NCBI GenBank assembly: GCA_963675655.1
Contig: OY776489.1
Location: 2,356,001 to 2,420,000, forward strand
DNA: 64,000 nt
Reading direction: 5' to 3'
Origin: CAXXOK01 sp963675655
GTDB taxonomy: Bacteria; Bacillota; Clostridia; Christensenellales; Aristaeellaceae
Shown: piece after piece, positions 32,106-40,544 of the stretch
Layout of the letters: every line of letters begins with the position of its first letter
Numbering within the stretch: position 1 is the first letter of the stretch
Translations under genes and position numbers: made by a program
The notes under the pieces: generated by a model
What the model was told of the DNA's origin: nothing
The model's database searches: none
What the model saw: the letters and a program-made list of their open reading frames with translations, nothing else

Positions 32106-32852
32106 ATGACCTTGGGCGTGGTGATTCCCATCTACCATGGCAACCGCACCATTGCGGGCGTGGTGGAAACCGTACTCCATTTTGCCGGAGACGCGTCGTT
32201 TGATTGCCGCATCGCACTGGTTGCCGACGGCGGGGGCGAAGCCGACCGCACCGTGGTAGAAAAGCTGGAAGCGATGCACAGCGAAGTAACCGCGTTGATA
32301 TTGCCAGAAAATGTCGGGCAGCAAAAAGCGTTGTATCTGGGCATCGAAAAATTGATGGATTGTGATTGTATCGCAACGATGGATGATGACGGAGCGCACC
32401 CCGTGGACATGCTGCCCGATATGATTCGGGCGATATCCCAGGGCGCGGACCTTTGCTATGCGGTGCCGGTTCGTTCCGGGAGGCCTTTTAGGCGCAAGCT
32501 GGGCACGCTGTTTCGCGATGCGCTTTTTGCTTTGTTCTTAGACATGCCCCGTGGTATGCGTGCAAGCGCCTACCGGGTGATGACGGCAACTTTGGCGCAT
32601 AGCCTTACACCGGAGACGGATGGTTTTATCTATCTTTCGGCTGCGGCAATGCGGCTAAAGCCAAATGTCGCTTGTGTGCATTACTGCCCTGTGGCAGCTG
32701 CGCCATCCCGGTATACGCTACGGTCGCTAACGCGGCTGTATACAGGGTTGTTTGTTCATTACACGCCGCTGGGCAGATGCTTTCTTTTCCTGTATAAGGC
32801 AAAGCTTCAACCCAAAGCTGCCGCGGGAGGGGGAAAAACATGGGAACCCTAA
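32106..32852 (+). CDS. family 2 glycosyltransferase (polyprenyl-phosphate sugar type)
   Basis: A 248-aa GT-A fold transferase. The N-terminal VVIPIYHGNRTIAGVVETV, the ENVGQQKALYLGIEK segment and the metal-binding MDDDGAHPVDMLPDM resemble dolichyl/undecaprenyl-phosphate mannosyltransferases. No C-terminal membrane helices are seen, so it would work as a peripheral cytoplasmic protein. Its stop overlaps the next gene by 13 bp. It opens a five-gene operon with an ATP-grasp ligase and an ABC importer, an unusual setting for such an enzyme. Acceptor unknown. Confidence 0.87.
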   Translation: MTLGVVIPIYHGNRTIAGVVETVLHFAGDASFDCRIALVADGGGEADRTVVEKLEAMHSEVTALILPENVGQQKALYLGIEKLMDCDCIATMDDDGAHPVDMLPDMIRAISQGADLCYAVPVRSGRPFRRKLGTLFRDALFALFLDMPRGMRASAYRVMTATLAHSLTPETDGFIYLSAAAMRLKPNVACVHYCPVAAAPSRYTLRSLTRLYTGLFVHYTPLGRCFLFLYKAKLQPKAAAGGGKTWEP

Positions 32853-34084
32853 TGCTGCTGGGTGGATCGCAATGCCAGTTGAATGCGGCGGTAAAAGCAA
32901 AAGCGATGGGACACCGCGTTTTATTGATTGACTATTTGGCACATCCGCCGGCTGCGGAAATCTGTGATTCGCACATCCGGGTGAGCACGTTTGACGTACC
33001 CGCCTGCATTGCGGCAGCACGTACGCATCGCGTTGACGGCGTCTGCACAACGGGGACGGATCAACCGGTGTATACAGCGGCTTGTGTGGCGGATGCTCTG
33101 GGGCTGCCCAGCCCGGTTACCGTACAAACCGCCTTACGGGCAACTAACAAATGTGCCATGAAGGAAGCGTTCATCCGCTACGGTGTCCCGCACGTACCCT
33201 TTGCGTTTTTACGGCGGGGGCAAACCGCATCAGTGTTACGGAAACTGCAAACACCGCTGGTGATAAAACCGCTGGATTCGCAGGGGCAGCGCGGTGTTTT
33301 TAAGGTGAACACAGCCGAGGAAGCCATCGCCCGGCTGCCAGATACACTTTCCTTTTCCAGAGAGGATACCGCGCTGGTGGAAAGCTATTATCCTTCCAAA
33401 GAAATCACATATTCCGGCTATCTTGCAGCAGGTCGATTGTACCCACTCACGCTGACTGACCGGCAATTAATCAACGATCCGCTGCATATCGGTATTTGCG
33501 GCGCACACCGCTATCCCAGCATTTTTGCGGCGTATACGGAGCAGGTGAACCAGATGGCGGAACAGGTTGCAAAGGCACTCGGCGCTGCGGAAGGGCCCTT
33601 ATACATCCAATGTTTAGTGGGCGAAGAAGGGATTGTCGTCAACGAGGCGGCTTGCCGGGTCGGCGGTGCGTTTGAAGATGTGTTTATACCGTGGCTGACA
33701 GGTTTTGATATACTAGGCGCGGTGATTCAAAGCGCAATGGGCCAGCCGGTCGATGTGGCTGTGCTGCAAAAGCACAAAGCGCTTGCGGGAAAACGGCAGG
33801 TTTCCGTGCAGATGCCGTTTTGTCATCCGGGAACTGTAACAAGCATTACTCCGCTGAATACGTTATTAGCGATGCCGGGGGTGCTTGCTGCAGGCTATAA
33901 CTATCACCTGGGCAGCGTGCTGCCGCCGCTGGAAAATGCGACAGCCCGTTTCGGCCATTGTGTGCTGGTTACGGAGAGCGGCGATATGGATGCGCTTGTG
34001 CGTACGTTCTACCAAACGCTGAACGTATTGGATGAAAACGGATGCCCGATGGTAATGCCCAGAACATACAATGGAGAGGATTAA
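32840..34084 (+). CDS. ATP-grasp carboxylate ligase of unknown substrate
   Basis: A 414-aa ATP-grasp enzyme. The N-terminal pre-ATP domain begins MLLGGSQCQLNAAVKAKAMGH (nucleotide-like loop), followed by a TGTDQPVYTAA segment. The lid and core hold PLVIKPLDSQGQRGVFKV (the Lys and Gly-rich ATP loop) and VNEAACRVGGAFEDVF (metal and phosphate residues as in N-E-x-x-x-R). Such enzymes join a carboxylate to an amine or thiol through an acyl phosphate, as in PurK- or biotin-carboxylase-like families. It overlaps the glycosyltransferase gene and runs into the binding-protein gene, so it is translated as part of one unit. The substrate is unknown. Confidence 0.88.
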   Translation: MGTLMLLGGSQCQLNAAVKAKAMGHRVLLIDYLAHPPAAEICDSHIRVSTFDVPACIAAARTHRVDGVCTTGTDQPVYTAACVADALGLPSPVTVQTALRATNKCAMKEAFIRYGVPHVPFAFLRRGQTASVLRKLQTPLVIKPLDSQGQRGVFKVNTAEEAIARLPDTLSFSREDTALVESYYPSKEITYSGYLAAGRLYPLTLTDRQLINDPLHIGICGAHRYPSIFAAYTEQVNQMAEQVAKALGAAEGPLYIQCLVGEEGIVVNEAACRVGGAFEDVFIPWLTGFDILGAVIQSAMGQPVDVAVLQKHKALAGKRQVSVQMPFCHPGTVTSITPLNTLLAMPGVLAAGYNYHLGSVLPPLENATARFGHCVLVTESGDMDALVRTFYQTLNVLDENGCPMVMPRTYNGED

Positions 34085-34088
34085 ACCG

Positions 34089-35042
34089 ATGAGAAAGAGG
34101 ATTGCGCTTCTTTTATGCGTTTTGCTGCTGTTGCCATTGCTCTCCGCGTGCGGAACGAAAGAAAAAACCAAATTGACCATTGCCGAACAATTCGGCATTG
34201 CATACGCGCCTATACAGGTGATGAAGGATGAAGGCTTGCTGAAAAAAGCCTTGCCGGATGTGGAAGTGGAATGGGTACAGCTTGGCGGACCTACGGCAAT
34301 CCGTGAAGGGATGCTGGCTGGGGACATCGATATTGGGTTTATGGGGATTGGCCCCATGTTGCTGGGCGTGGATACCGGCATGGAGTGGAAATGCTTTTCC
34401 GCACTTTCCGCCAATGAGGTTTCCTTTGTTACAAACCGGGAGGATATTCAGTCGCTGGCGGATATTACGCCGGAGGACCGCATCGCGATTTTAAGCCCCG
34501 GGTGTACGCAACACATTCTGCTCTGTATGGCTGCGGAACAGCAGTTTGGCGATCCAGAGTATTTTGATAAGCAATTGGTTTCGCTTTCCCATCCAGATGC
34601 GCTGAGCGCAATGTTGGCCGGAGGGGAAATTGTATTGCACATTACCACGCCGCCTTATGCTGATTTGGAATTGGAAAATGGGATGCATAAAATATTGACC
34701 GGGCAGGAGGTTATGGGCGGCTCATTTACCTTTATTTGCGGTGTGGCCAATACCGGCTTGTATGAGAAACAGCGCAACGTATACGATGCGTTTTTACAAT
34801 GTCTTGGCGAATCGATTGAGGAGATCAACGCCGATCTACCAGCTGCGGCCGCCAAACTGGCTCCGGTATACGGCATTGAGGAAAGCATGCTGCTTTCTGC
34901 GATGAGCTATGGCGGTACTATTTATAGTACAAAGCTGAGCGGCGTGGACAAGCTGGCAGAGGCGATGGTGGAAATGGGACTACTAACAAAAGCGCCTACG
35001 GCAGAGGAATATGCTTTCCCCGATGTGGAGGTGTCGCCGTAA
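34089..35042 (+). CDS. ABC transporter substrate-binding lipoprotein (NitT/TauT type)
   Basis: A 317-aa lipoprotein: signal peptide with lipobox LLSAC, Cys becoming the lipidated N-terminus. The mature domain starts KLTIAEQFGIAYAPIQVMKDEG, typical of the NitT/TauT/ThiY binding-protein family that handles nitrate, sulfonates and pyrimidine precursors of thiamine. The start is ATG 34089 with GGAGAGG upstream. Its stop shares one base with the permease ATG. The ligand cannot be read from sequence; the co-encoded ATP-grasp enzyme and glycosyltransferase may modify it. Confidence 0.92.
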   Translation: MRKRIALLLCVLLLLPLLSACGTKEKTKLTIAEQFGIAYAPIQVMKDEGLLKKALPDVEVEWVQLGGPTAIREGMLAGDIDIGFMGIGPMLLGVDTGMEWKCFSALSANEVSFVTNREDIQSLADITPEDRIAILSPGCTQHILLCMAAEQQFGDPEYFDKQLVSLSHPDALSAMLAGGEIVLHITTPPYADLELENGMHKILTGQEVMGGSFTFICGVANTGLYEKQRNVYDAFLQCLGESIEEINADLPAAAAKLAPVYGIEESMLLSAMSYGGTIYSTKLSGVDKLAEAMVEMGLLTKAPTAEEYAFPDVEVSP

Positions 35043-35854
35043 TGTGGCAAAAAGCGGTACAGGCATTTTACCGTAAACGCTGGGTAAGCCGTCTGTTCTT
35101 TTTTGCGTTGCTTCTGTTGGGCTGGGAAGCCGTGGCGACGTGGGGTGGTTTATCTCCCCTGCTGCTGCCGCCGGTGGAGCAAGTAGCAAAATCGTTGTGG
35201 TTAGGGCTTGCCCAAGGCACGCTGCTGTTGCAAACGCTGTTTTCGCTGGGCGTGATTGCGGTGGGCTTTTTCATTAGCCTTATTCTGGCGTTGCTGCTAG
35301 GGATCACGGCACGGTTATCGCCCTTTGTGGATCGTATGACTGATGCGCTTACGGTGATGGCGCACCCGCTGCCTGGTATGGCGCTGCTGCCGCTGATCGT
35401 CATCTGGTTTGGCACTGGTACTCCGGCCGTGACCATGGTGATTGTGCACGCCAGCCTGTGGCCGATTTTACTCAGCCTGCAAAGCGGTATGAAGGATGCG
35501 CCTTCGCTGTATACCGATTTGGGACGTAATTTTTCGATGAGCCGCTTGCGTATTATAGTAGAAATTCTTTTACCGGCTTCCTTTTCGCAGCTGCTTTCCG
35601 GTTTTCGCATTGGTTGGGCCCGCGCCTGGCGTGCGCTTATCAGCGCGGAGATGGTTTTTGGTGCGATTGGCGCTTATGGTGGCGTGGGATGGTATATCTT
35701 CAAACAACGTACGATGATGAACACCGCCGGACTCTTTGCGGGCATTTTATTAGTGGCCGTTATCGGTATGCTGATGGAAGGCCTTGTATTTGAACGGCTG
35801 GAAAAAAATACGCTGCGTAAATGGAGCGCATCGGCGGAGGAGGCGGAAGCGTGA
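35042..35854 (+). CDS. ABC transporter permease (NitT/TauT type)
   Basis: A 270-aa inner membrane permease with six helices. The coupling (EAA-like) loop is DLGRNFSMSRLRIIVEILLPASF. Overlaps the binding-protein gene by one base and the ATPase gene by four bases, so all three are co-translated. Confidence 0.94.
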   Translation: MWQKAVQAFYRKRWVSRLFFFALLLLGWEAVATWGGLSPLLLPPVEQVAKSLWLGLAQGTLLLQTLFSLGVIAVGFFISLILALLLGITARLSPFVDRMTDALTVMAHPLPGMALLPLIVIWFGTGTPAVTMVIVHASLWPILLSLQSGMKDAPSLYTDLGRNFSMSRLRIIVEILLPASFSQLLSGFRIGWARAWRALISAEMVFGAIGAYGGVGWYIFKQRTMMNTAGLFAGILLVAVIGMLMEGLVFERLEKNTLRKWSASAEEAEA

Positions 35855-36555
35855 AGCTAATCGCGGATCGCCTGTGTAAAACATTTAACGGGCAGAATGT
35901 GCTGCGGGATGTGAGTTTTAGCGTCACAAGCGGTGAAACCCTTGCAATCGTTGGTCGATCCGGCTGCGGGAAAACCACGCTGCTGCGGATGCTGGCCGGT
36001 TTTTTACCGCCGGATGAGGGTTGTATCTGGCTGGATGAGCGTAAGGCGCTCTTCCCGGACAAAGACCGCTTAATGGTATTTCAAAGCTTCGATCAGCTTT
36101 TTCCATGGTTTTCATTGCGGAAGAATATTCAATATGCACTTAAAAAAACCCGACCGGAGTTGAAGCGGGACGCGGCACGGGAGCTGGCGTTGCGCTGCCT
36201 TGCTGAAATGGGATTGGAAGACGCGGCGGAAAAATACCCCTACCAGCTTTCCGGGGGAATGAAACAGCGCGGTGCGATGGCGCGTGCTATGGCGCTCGCG
36301 CCGAAAGCGTTACTGCTGGATGAACCATTTTCCAGCCTGGACGAATACTCCCGCCAAAGTGCGCGTGAATCTCTGCAAACCCTCACCAAAGCGACAGATG
36401 CAGCCGTGGTGCTGGTAACGCACGATTTGGACGAGGCAGTGGAAATGGCGACAGATATCGCCCTGATGAGAGCAGATAAGCAGGGTATTTATGCTTTAAT
36501 GAAAAATCAGGGCGAGGGGATTGCCGAAAAACTGCGTACTTTCATCAGGGATTAA
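35851..36555 (+). CDS. ABC transporter ATPase (NitT/TauT type)
   Basis: A 234-aa ATPase: Walker A GRSGCGKTT, signature LSGGMKQR, Walker B LLLDEPFSSLDE, switch THDLDEA. The start is GTG 35851, within GTGA overlapping the permease stop, eight bases after GGAGGAGG; ATG 35821 is possible but lies upstream of that site. Its end overlaps the convergent membrane glycosyltransferase gene by 11 bp. Confidence 0.95.
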   Translation: MKLIADRLCKTFNGQNVLRDVSFSVTSGETLAIVGRSGCGKTTLLRMLAGFLPPDEGCIWLDERKALFPDKDRLMVFQSFDQLFPWFSLRKNIQYALKKTRPELKRDAARELALRCLAEMGLEDAAEKYPYQLSGGMKQRGAMARAMALAPKALLLDEPFSSLDEYSRQSARESLQTLTKATDAAVVLVTHDLDEAVEMATDIALMRADKQGIYALMKNQGEGIAEKLRTFIRD

Positions 36556-38074
36556 CCTGATATACATATACTGTGCAGGGATTGCCAATTTCCTGTACGA
36601 TTCGCATGCCGTAACCTGGAGCGTTAAAACTGCCCAGTAAGGTACAGTGCTCCGTAAGGAAGGCTTCCACTTCCGGCACATAGCGCGGGTTTCCGTACAG
36701 TACGTTAAAAACGGGTCGGTGATTGTAGATATAGTCCATTTCATCCGACCAAACAATCGCGCGGATGCCCCGGCTTTGCACATAATCGGCAAAGGAAAGT
36801 TCATTTTCTTTTAAATAGGTAAGGTTACGAACGTCCAATAGAGCGTCGTTATCAAAATAGAACCCAGTGTTTAGGTTGGCAAGCGTTTTCGTGTCTGGCG
36901 ATACATACGTGGCAATGTTTGTTGTATAATCATCATACGCGTATTGATATGCCTGCATCACAGTGCCTGTGGAAGTCCAAATGAAAATAGCTGCAAGTAT
37001 AGGAATGCCGTATTTGTATAACCGCTGCCCGGCGCAAAGTGGTGCAAGCAGCAACAGGCAGGGGAACATCCATAAAATAGAACTCAGCTGATTGTACCGC
37101 CCGATGAGGATGGTGGCAATCAGCGTTCCGGCGATAAACCCCAAACTGGTTACCAGCGCGTATGCTTTTGTCCGTATCGCCTGTATGGCGCCGATCAGTA
37201 CCGTGAGTGCGCATAAAATCAGCTGCGGCTTCAGATCTGGCAGAGTATAGGTGCCGCTTTGTCTGAGCCATAAACGCTGAATATAGGCAAAGACTTGACT
37301 GAATTTGTTGCCAACTGGCACCAGCAAATCAAACTCTGTTTCGCCATAGCGCATATAATGGGAGATAAACTGACGATCGAACGAATAACTGATGCCCACG
37401 AAAATCAAGGTAATGCCACCTGTGATGGCAATATACGAAAGCAATACTTTCCATTGAAAGCGCCGTTTGAGCAGCATGAGCATAAGCAGTGCACTGCCGC
37501 AACCGGCGGCCAGTAAAAAGCTGTTGGGGTGCAAGCTCACGCTTACCCCGGTAAGGATTCCCAGCTTGACCGCCAAACGGGTAGTAACCTCTCCCCGGTG
37601 GTTCAGCAGCGTGAGCATGAGTGCAAGCAGCACACAGAGCAATAGTATTTCCTGCCGTGCGGTATGCGTAGCGGCGATAAACTGACCGTTTATCGAAACC
37701 AATACCGTCAGCCCAAGCGATAACCGGAAAGAGGCCCCTGTGCGGCAGCAACGGTAAAATAGATATAGTGCGGCGATACCCGCAGTGAGCGATAGCAGCC
37801 GGAGCGCAAAAACCGAATACCCAAACACCAGTATAAAGGGCATTTGCAGCAGATGGAAAAGGATTTTGATTGCATGGGGATACCGGGGTTTTAAATCGAA
37901 AAATGGTTCCGTTACGCCTGCATAGCCTTGTGCCAGCATGTTACGGGTTAGCCCGCCCAACCAGCTTTCATCGGAATGCACCAGTGGATACCGCGTTAGA
38001 AAAAGCAGATTGACACAAAAATAGGCAAGCAGAAAGCCCAACAGTATCATACGCTGCGTGCGTGTTGTTTGCAT
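36545..38074 (-). CDS. GT-C type membrane glycosyltransferase
   Basis: A 509-aa protein with about ten membrane helices and a short C-terminal extracytoplasmic region. HSDESW at residues 33-38, in the first external loop, matches the catalytic Asp/Glu site of dolichyl-phosphate-mannose and ArnT-type transferases that use lipid-linked sugars. The convergent neighbour operon starts with a polyprenyl-phosphate sugar synthase-like gene, so both might act on one lipid-linked sugar, but that is inference. It stands alone on the minus strand. Confidence 0.83.
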   Translation of the reverse strand: MQTTRTQRMILLGFLLAYFCVNLLFLTRYPLVHSDESWLGGLTRNMLAQGYAGVTEPFFDLKPRYPHAIKILFHLLQMPFILVFGYSVFALRLLSLTAGIAALYLFYRCCRTGASFRLSLGLTVLVSINGQFIAATHTARQEILLLCVLLALMLTLLNHRGEVTTRLAVKLGILTGVSVSLHPNSFLLAAGCGSALLMLMLLKRRFQWKVLLSYIAITGGITLIFVGISYSFDRQFISHYMRYGETEFDLLVPVGNKFSQVFAYIQRLWLRQSGTYTLPDLKPQLILCALTVLIGAIQAIRTKAYALVTSLGFIAGTLIATILIGRYNQLSSILWMFPCLLLLAPLCAGQRLYKYGIPILAAIFIWTSTGTVMQAYQYAYDDYTTNIATYVSPDTKTLANLNTGFYFDNDALLDVRNLTYLKENELSFADYVQSRGIRAIVWSDEMDYIYNHRPVFNVLYGNPRYVPEVEAFLTEHCTLLGSFNAPGYGMRIVQEIGNPCTVYVYQVNP

Positions 38075-38226
38075 TTACGGATTCCTTTCCATGCCCGCCG
38101 GCTGGTTATATAGCCAAAGGAATGGCGGCAAACGGTTGTATCCTCTGCATTATAGCATATCGCACGATAGATATGGGGCATAAACAAGCGGTATGGTATA
38201 TTAAATATCGTTATTACCTTAACAAA

Positions 38227-38243
38227 CTTGAATCAAGTATAAT
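38227..38243 (+). promoter_or_regulatory. -10 element and adjacent palindrome of the rhodanese genes
   Basis: CTTGA-A-TCAAG (38227-38237) directly abuts a consensus -10 TATAAT (38238-38243). TTACCT 18 bp upstream is a weak -35. The palindrome is a candidate operator. Confidence 0.5.
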
Positions 38244-38278
38244 AACATAAGAGCCCAAAGGGGAACGGAGGGTAAAAG

Positions 38279-39199
38279 ATGACACTAAAACGACTGTGGA
38301 AAACCATTGCAATCCTGTTGTGCCTGTCGCTTGCGAGTGTGGCGCTGACTGCCTGCAACACTTCAACGTATGCAGAGAGCGGGAAAATTATTATTCCCGC
38401 GGCAGACTTAAGCGAATACATTGGCAAGGACAACGTAACCATTGTCGACATGCAGTCGGCAGAAGCCTACGCCGCTGCGCATGTGGAAGGCGCAGTTAAC
38501 ATCACGTTGGATGACATTGTCATTAACGTGCCTGTGAAAAACATGCTGACGTCAAAGAATAAGATTCAGAAATTGCTCAGCGAAAAGGGTATTGGCAACG
38601 AAACGACGCTTGTTGTTTATGATGATAACAAGATGAATGCAGCGCGCTTTTTCTGGACGATGCTGATGTATCAGAACCAGAATGTGCTGGTGATAGACGG
38701 AGGCCTGAACGCCATAAAGGCTGCCGGGTATACGCTGACCGACGTTGTACCGGAAATAACGCCTACGGAGTATGTAGCGGCCGATAAGGATACCACATGG
38801 CTTGCGACCGCTGATGACGTACTTGCACAGGTAAATGAGCCGGATAAAAACACGATCCTGCTGGATGTGCGTACCGATGAGGAATACTACGCCAGCGGCA
38901 AGGTTCCCTCTTCCGTTATGTTCGACTATTACAATAACTTCTACAAGGACGGTACGTTTAAAAACATCGAAACGACGCGTATCAATTATATGAACGCGGG
39001 CATCCGCCCTGAAAATGAAGTGATTATGTACTGCCAAACCTCCATGCGCGCCGCCGCAGTGTTCCTGCGCCTGTATGATGCGGGCTATAGAAACCTGAAA
39101 ATCTATGACGGTGCCTATCTGGAGTGGTCGTCCAATCCCAATTATCCCGTAGACATCCCATCGGGTACCGTTGCGCCTACCAATAAAGACGCATCTTAA
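38279..39199 (+). CDS. exported rhodanese lipoprotein (two-domain thiosulfate sulfurtransferase type)
   Basis: A 306-aa lipoprotein with signal peptide and lipobox ALTAC. Two rhodanese domains follow. The first (about 35-150) has DDNKMNAARFFW where the active Cys loop would be, as in classical thiosulfate sulfurtransferases whose N-domain is inactive. The second (about 170-290) has the active loop CQTSMRAA. It transfers sulfur between thiosulfate or similar donors and a thiol acceptor on the outer face of the membrane. It is followed 27 bp later by a second exported rhodanese. Confidence 0.92.
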   Translation: MTLKRLWKTIAILLCLSLASVALTACNTSTYAESGKIIIPAADLSEYIGKDNVTIVDMQSAEAYAAAHVEGAVNITLDDIVINVPVKNMLTSKNKIQKLLSEKGIGNETTLVVYDDNKMNAARFFWTMLMYQNQNVLVIDGGLNAIKAAGYTLTDVVPEITPTEYVAADKDTTWLATADDVLAQVNEPDKNTILLDVRTDEEYYASGKVPSSVMFDYYNNFYKDGTFKNIETTRINYMNAGIRPENEVIMYCQTSMRAAAVFLRLYDAGYRNLKIYDGAYLEWSSNPNYPVDIPSGTVAPTNKDAS

Positions 39200-39226
39200 T
39201 AATCATTTTACAAAGGAGAGAACCGC

Positions 39227-40114
39227 ATGAAGAAGCTGTTATCCCTGGTACTGTGCCTGGTCCTGGTTGCTACTATGTCCGCCGTCGCGTTTGCCGAAAC
39301 GACGGTATCCCCCGTGGTGAAAGAGAAGGCAATGGCTTACCTCGCCAACTATGATGGTTCCAAGTACACCATCAAGGTGCCCGATTTCTTTGCGAAGATC
39401 GACGCCGGCGAAGATATGCTGATTCTGGATATCCGTCAGCCTGATGCTTATGCCGAGAGCCATGTAAAAGGCGCTGTGAACGTGCCGTTTGGTACAACGA
39501 TCGCCGAAAGCCTCGCGAACATTCCGGACGATGTACAGCTTTACATTTATTGCTACACCGGCCAGACCGCTAGCCAAACCACCGCGCTTTTGAACGTGGC
39601 GGGAAAATATGCCACCAACGTACAGGGCGGCTTTAACAATGGCATTTCTGCTACGGAAGGCTATGAAGCCTACGTGACCACCGATGTGGCTACGTTGCCT
39701 GGCGATACCTACGATGTAGACCCCGACGTGCAGGCGGCTATCACCGCGTACTTTGAAGATGTGGCGACCAAGGCCGGCACCACCTTCATGTACAATAATT
39801 TCTCGCCCGACAGCCTCAACGAGGTTATCGAAGCGGAATTGGATGATTACTTCATCTACTCTGTACGCCAGGCTGCGGACTTCGAAGCTGGTCATGTTCC
39901 CGGCGCGATCAATAATCCTTTCGGCGCGGGCATGGAGCAGAACTTTGAAAGCCAACTGCCTACGGATAAAAAAATTATCGTTTACTGCTACACCGGCCAG
40001 ACGGCCAGCCAGACCACAGCAATCCTGCGGCTTTTAGGCTATGATGCCTATAACCTCAGCGGCGGCTTTATTAACGGTTGGCTTGCCAAGGGCTACGAAG
40101 GCGTAACCGAATAA
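39227..40114 (+). CDS. exported protein with two active-site rhodanese domains
   Basis: A 295-aa secreted protein with a Sec signal peptide (cleavage near AFAE). Two rhodanese domains carry almost identical loops, YCYTGQTASQTTALL and YCYTGQTASQTTAIL, so both active cysteines are present; the tandem copies look like a recent internal duplication of the active-site region. The loop sequence CYTGQTA is typical of single-domain PspE-like rhodaneses. Same operon as the preceding lipoprotein; a terminator follows. Confidence 0.92.
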   Translation: MKKLLSLVLCLVLVATMSAVAFAETTVSPVVKEKAMAYLANYDGSKYTIKVPDFFAKIDAGEDMLILDIRQPDAYAESHVKGAVNVPFGTTIAESLANIPDDVQLYIYCYTGQTASQTTALLNVAGKYATNVQGGFNNGISATEGYEAYVTTDVATLPGDTYDVDPDVQAAITAYFEDVATKAGTTFMYNNFSPDSLNEVIEAELDDYFIYSVRQAADFEAGHVPGAINNPFGAGMEQNFESQLPTDKKIIVYCYTGQTASQTTAILRLLGYDAYNLSGGFINGWLAKGYEGVTE

Positions 40115-40136
40115 GAAACCAAGCAAATTAGCCATT

Positions 40137-40177
40137 AAAAACCGTCGTTGTCCGCATGCCGGGCAACGGCGGTTTTC
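40137..40177 (+). terminator. terminator after the rhodanese operon
   Basis: AAAACCGTCGTTGTCCG pairs with CGGGCAACGGCGGTTTT (two G-U pairs), T-rich end TTTTC. Confidence 0.75.
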
Positions 40178-40480
40178 TGTGCTGTAAAGCCTTGGTATGC
40201 ATCGGTTGGGCGCATTCTCCGGCTGTTTTTGAAAACCACACTCTCTTATTTTTACACGGATATTAACGTTCTCAATGATACAAACCATTGATGTGAACTG
40301 AATACTTCATCACAAGCAAATTTTTAGAAATCATTGCATTCGAAATCGAAAGAACTACTATTTTCTGCTTATATTTGTTGGCGGTTTATAACGTGAGAAT
40401 ACAATAAAAATACATACGTCTATTCCGGTTGCGTATGAAACCGGACTACGCAACCCTAAAATTGCAGTAAAATCCAGCGC
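40178..40480. other. gene-free stretch before the ClC gene
   Basis: AT-rich sequence with no ORF, repeat or structured element that I can support. Confidence 0.5.
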
Positions 40481-40486
40481 GTCAAT

Positions 40487-40514
40487 TTGCATAGATTCGT
40501 AAATGTGCTATAAT
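40487..40514 (+). promoter_or_regulatory. promoter of the ClC gene
   Basis: TTGCAT (40487-40492), 16 bp, TATAAT (40509-40514), 30 bp upstream of the start codon. Confidence 0.7.
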
Positions 40515-40544
40515 ACGAACGAATAATTTACAAAGGTGAAGAAA

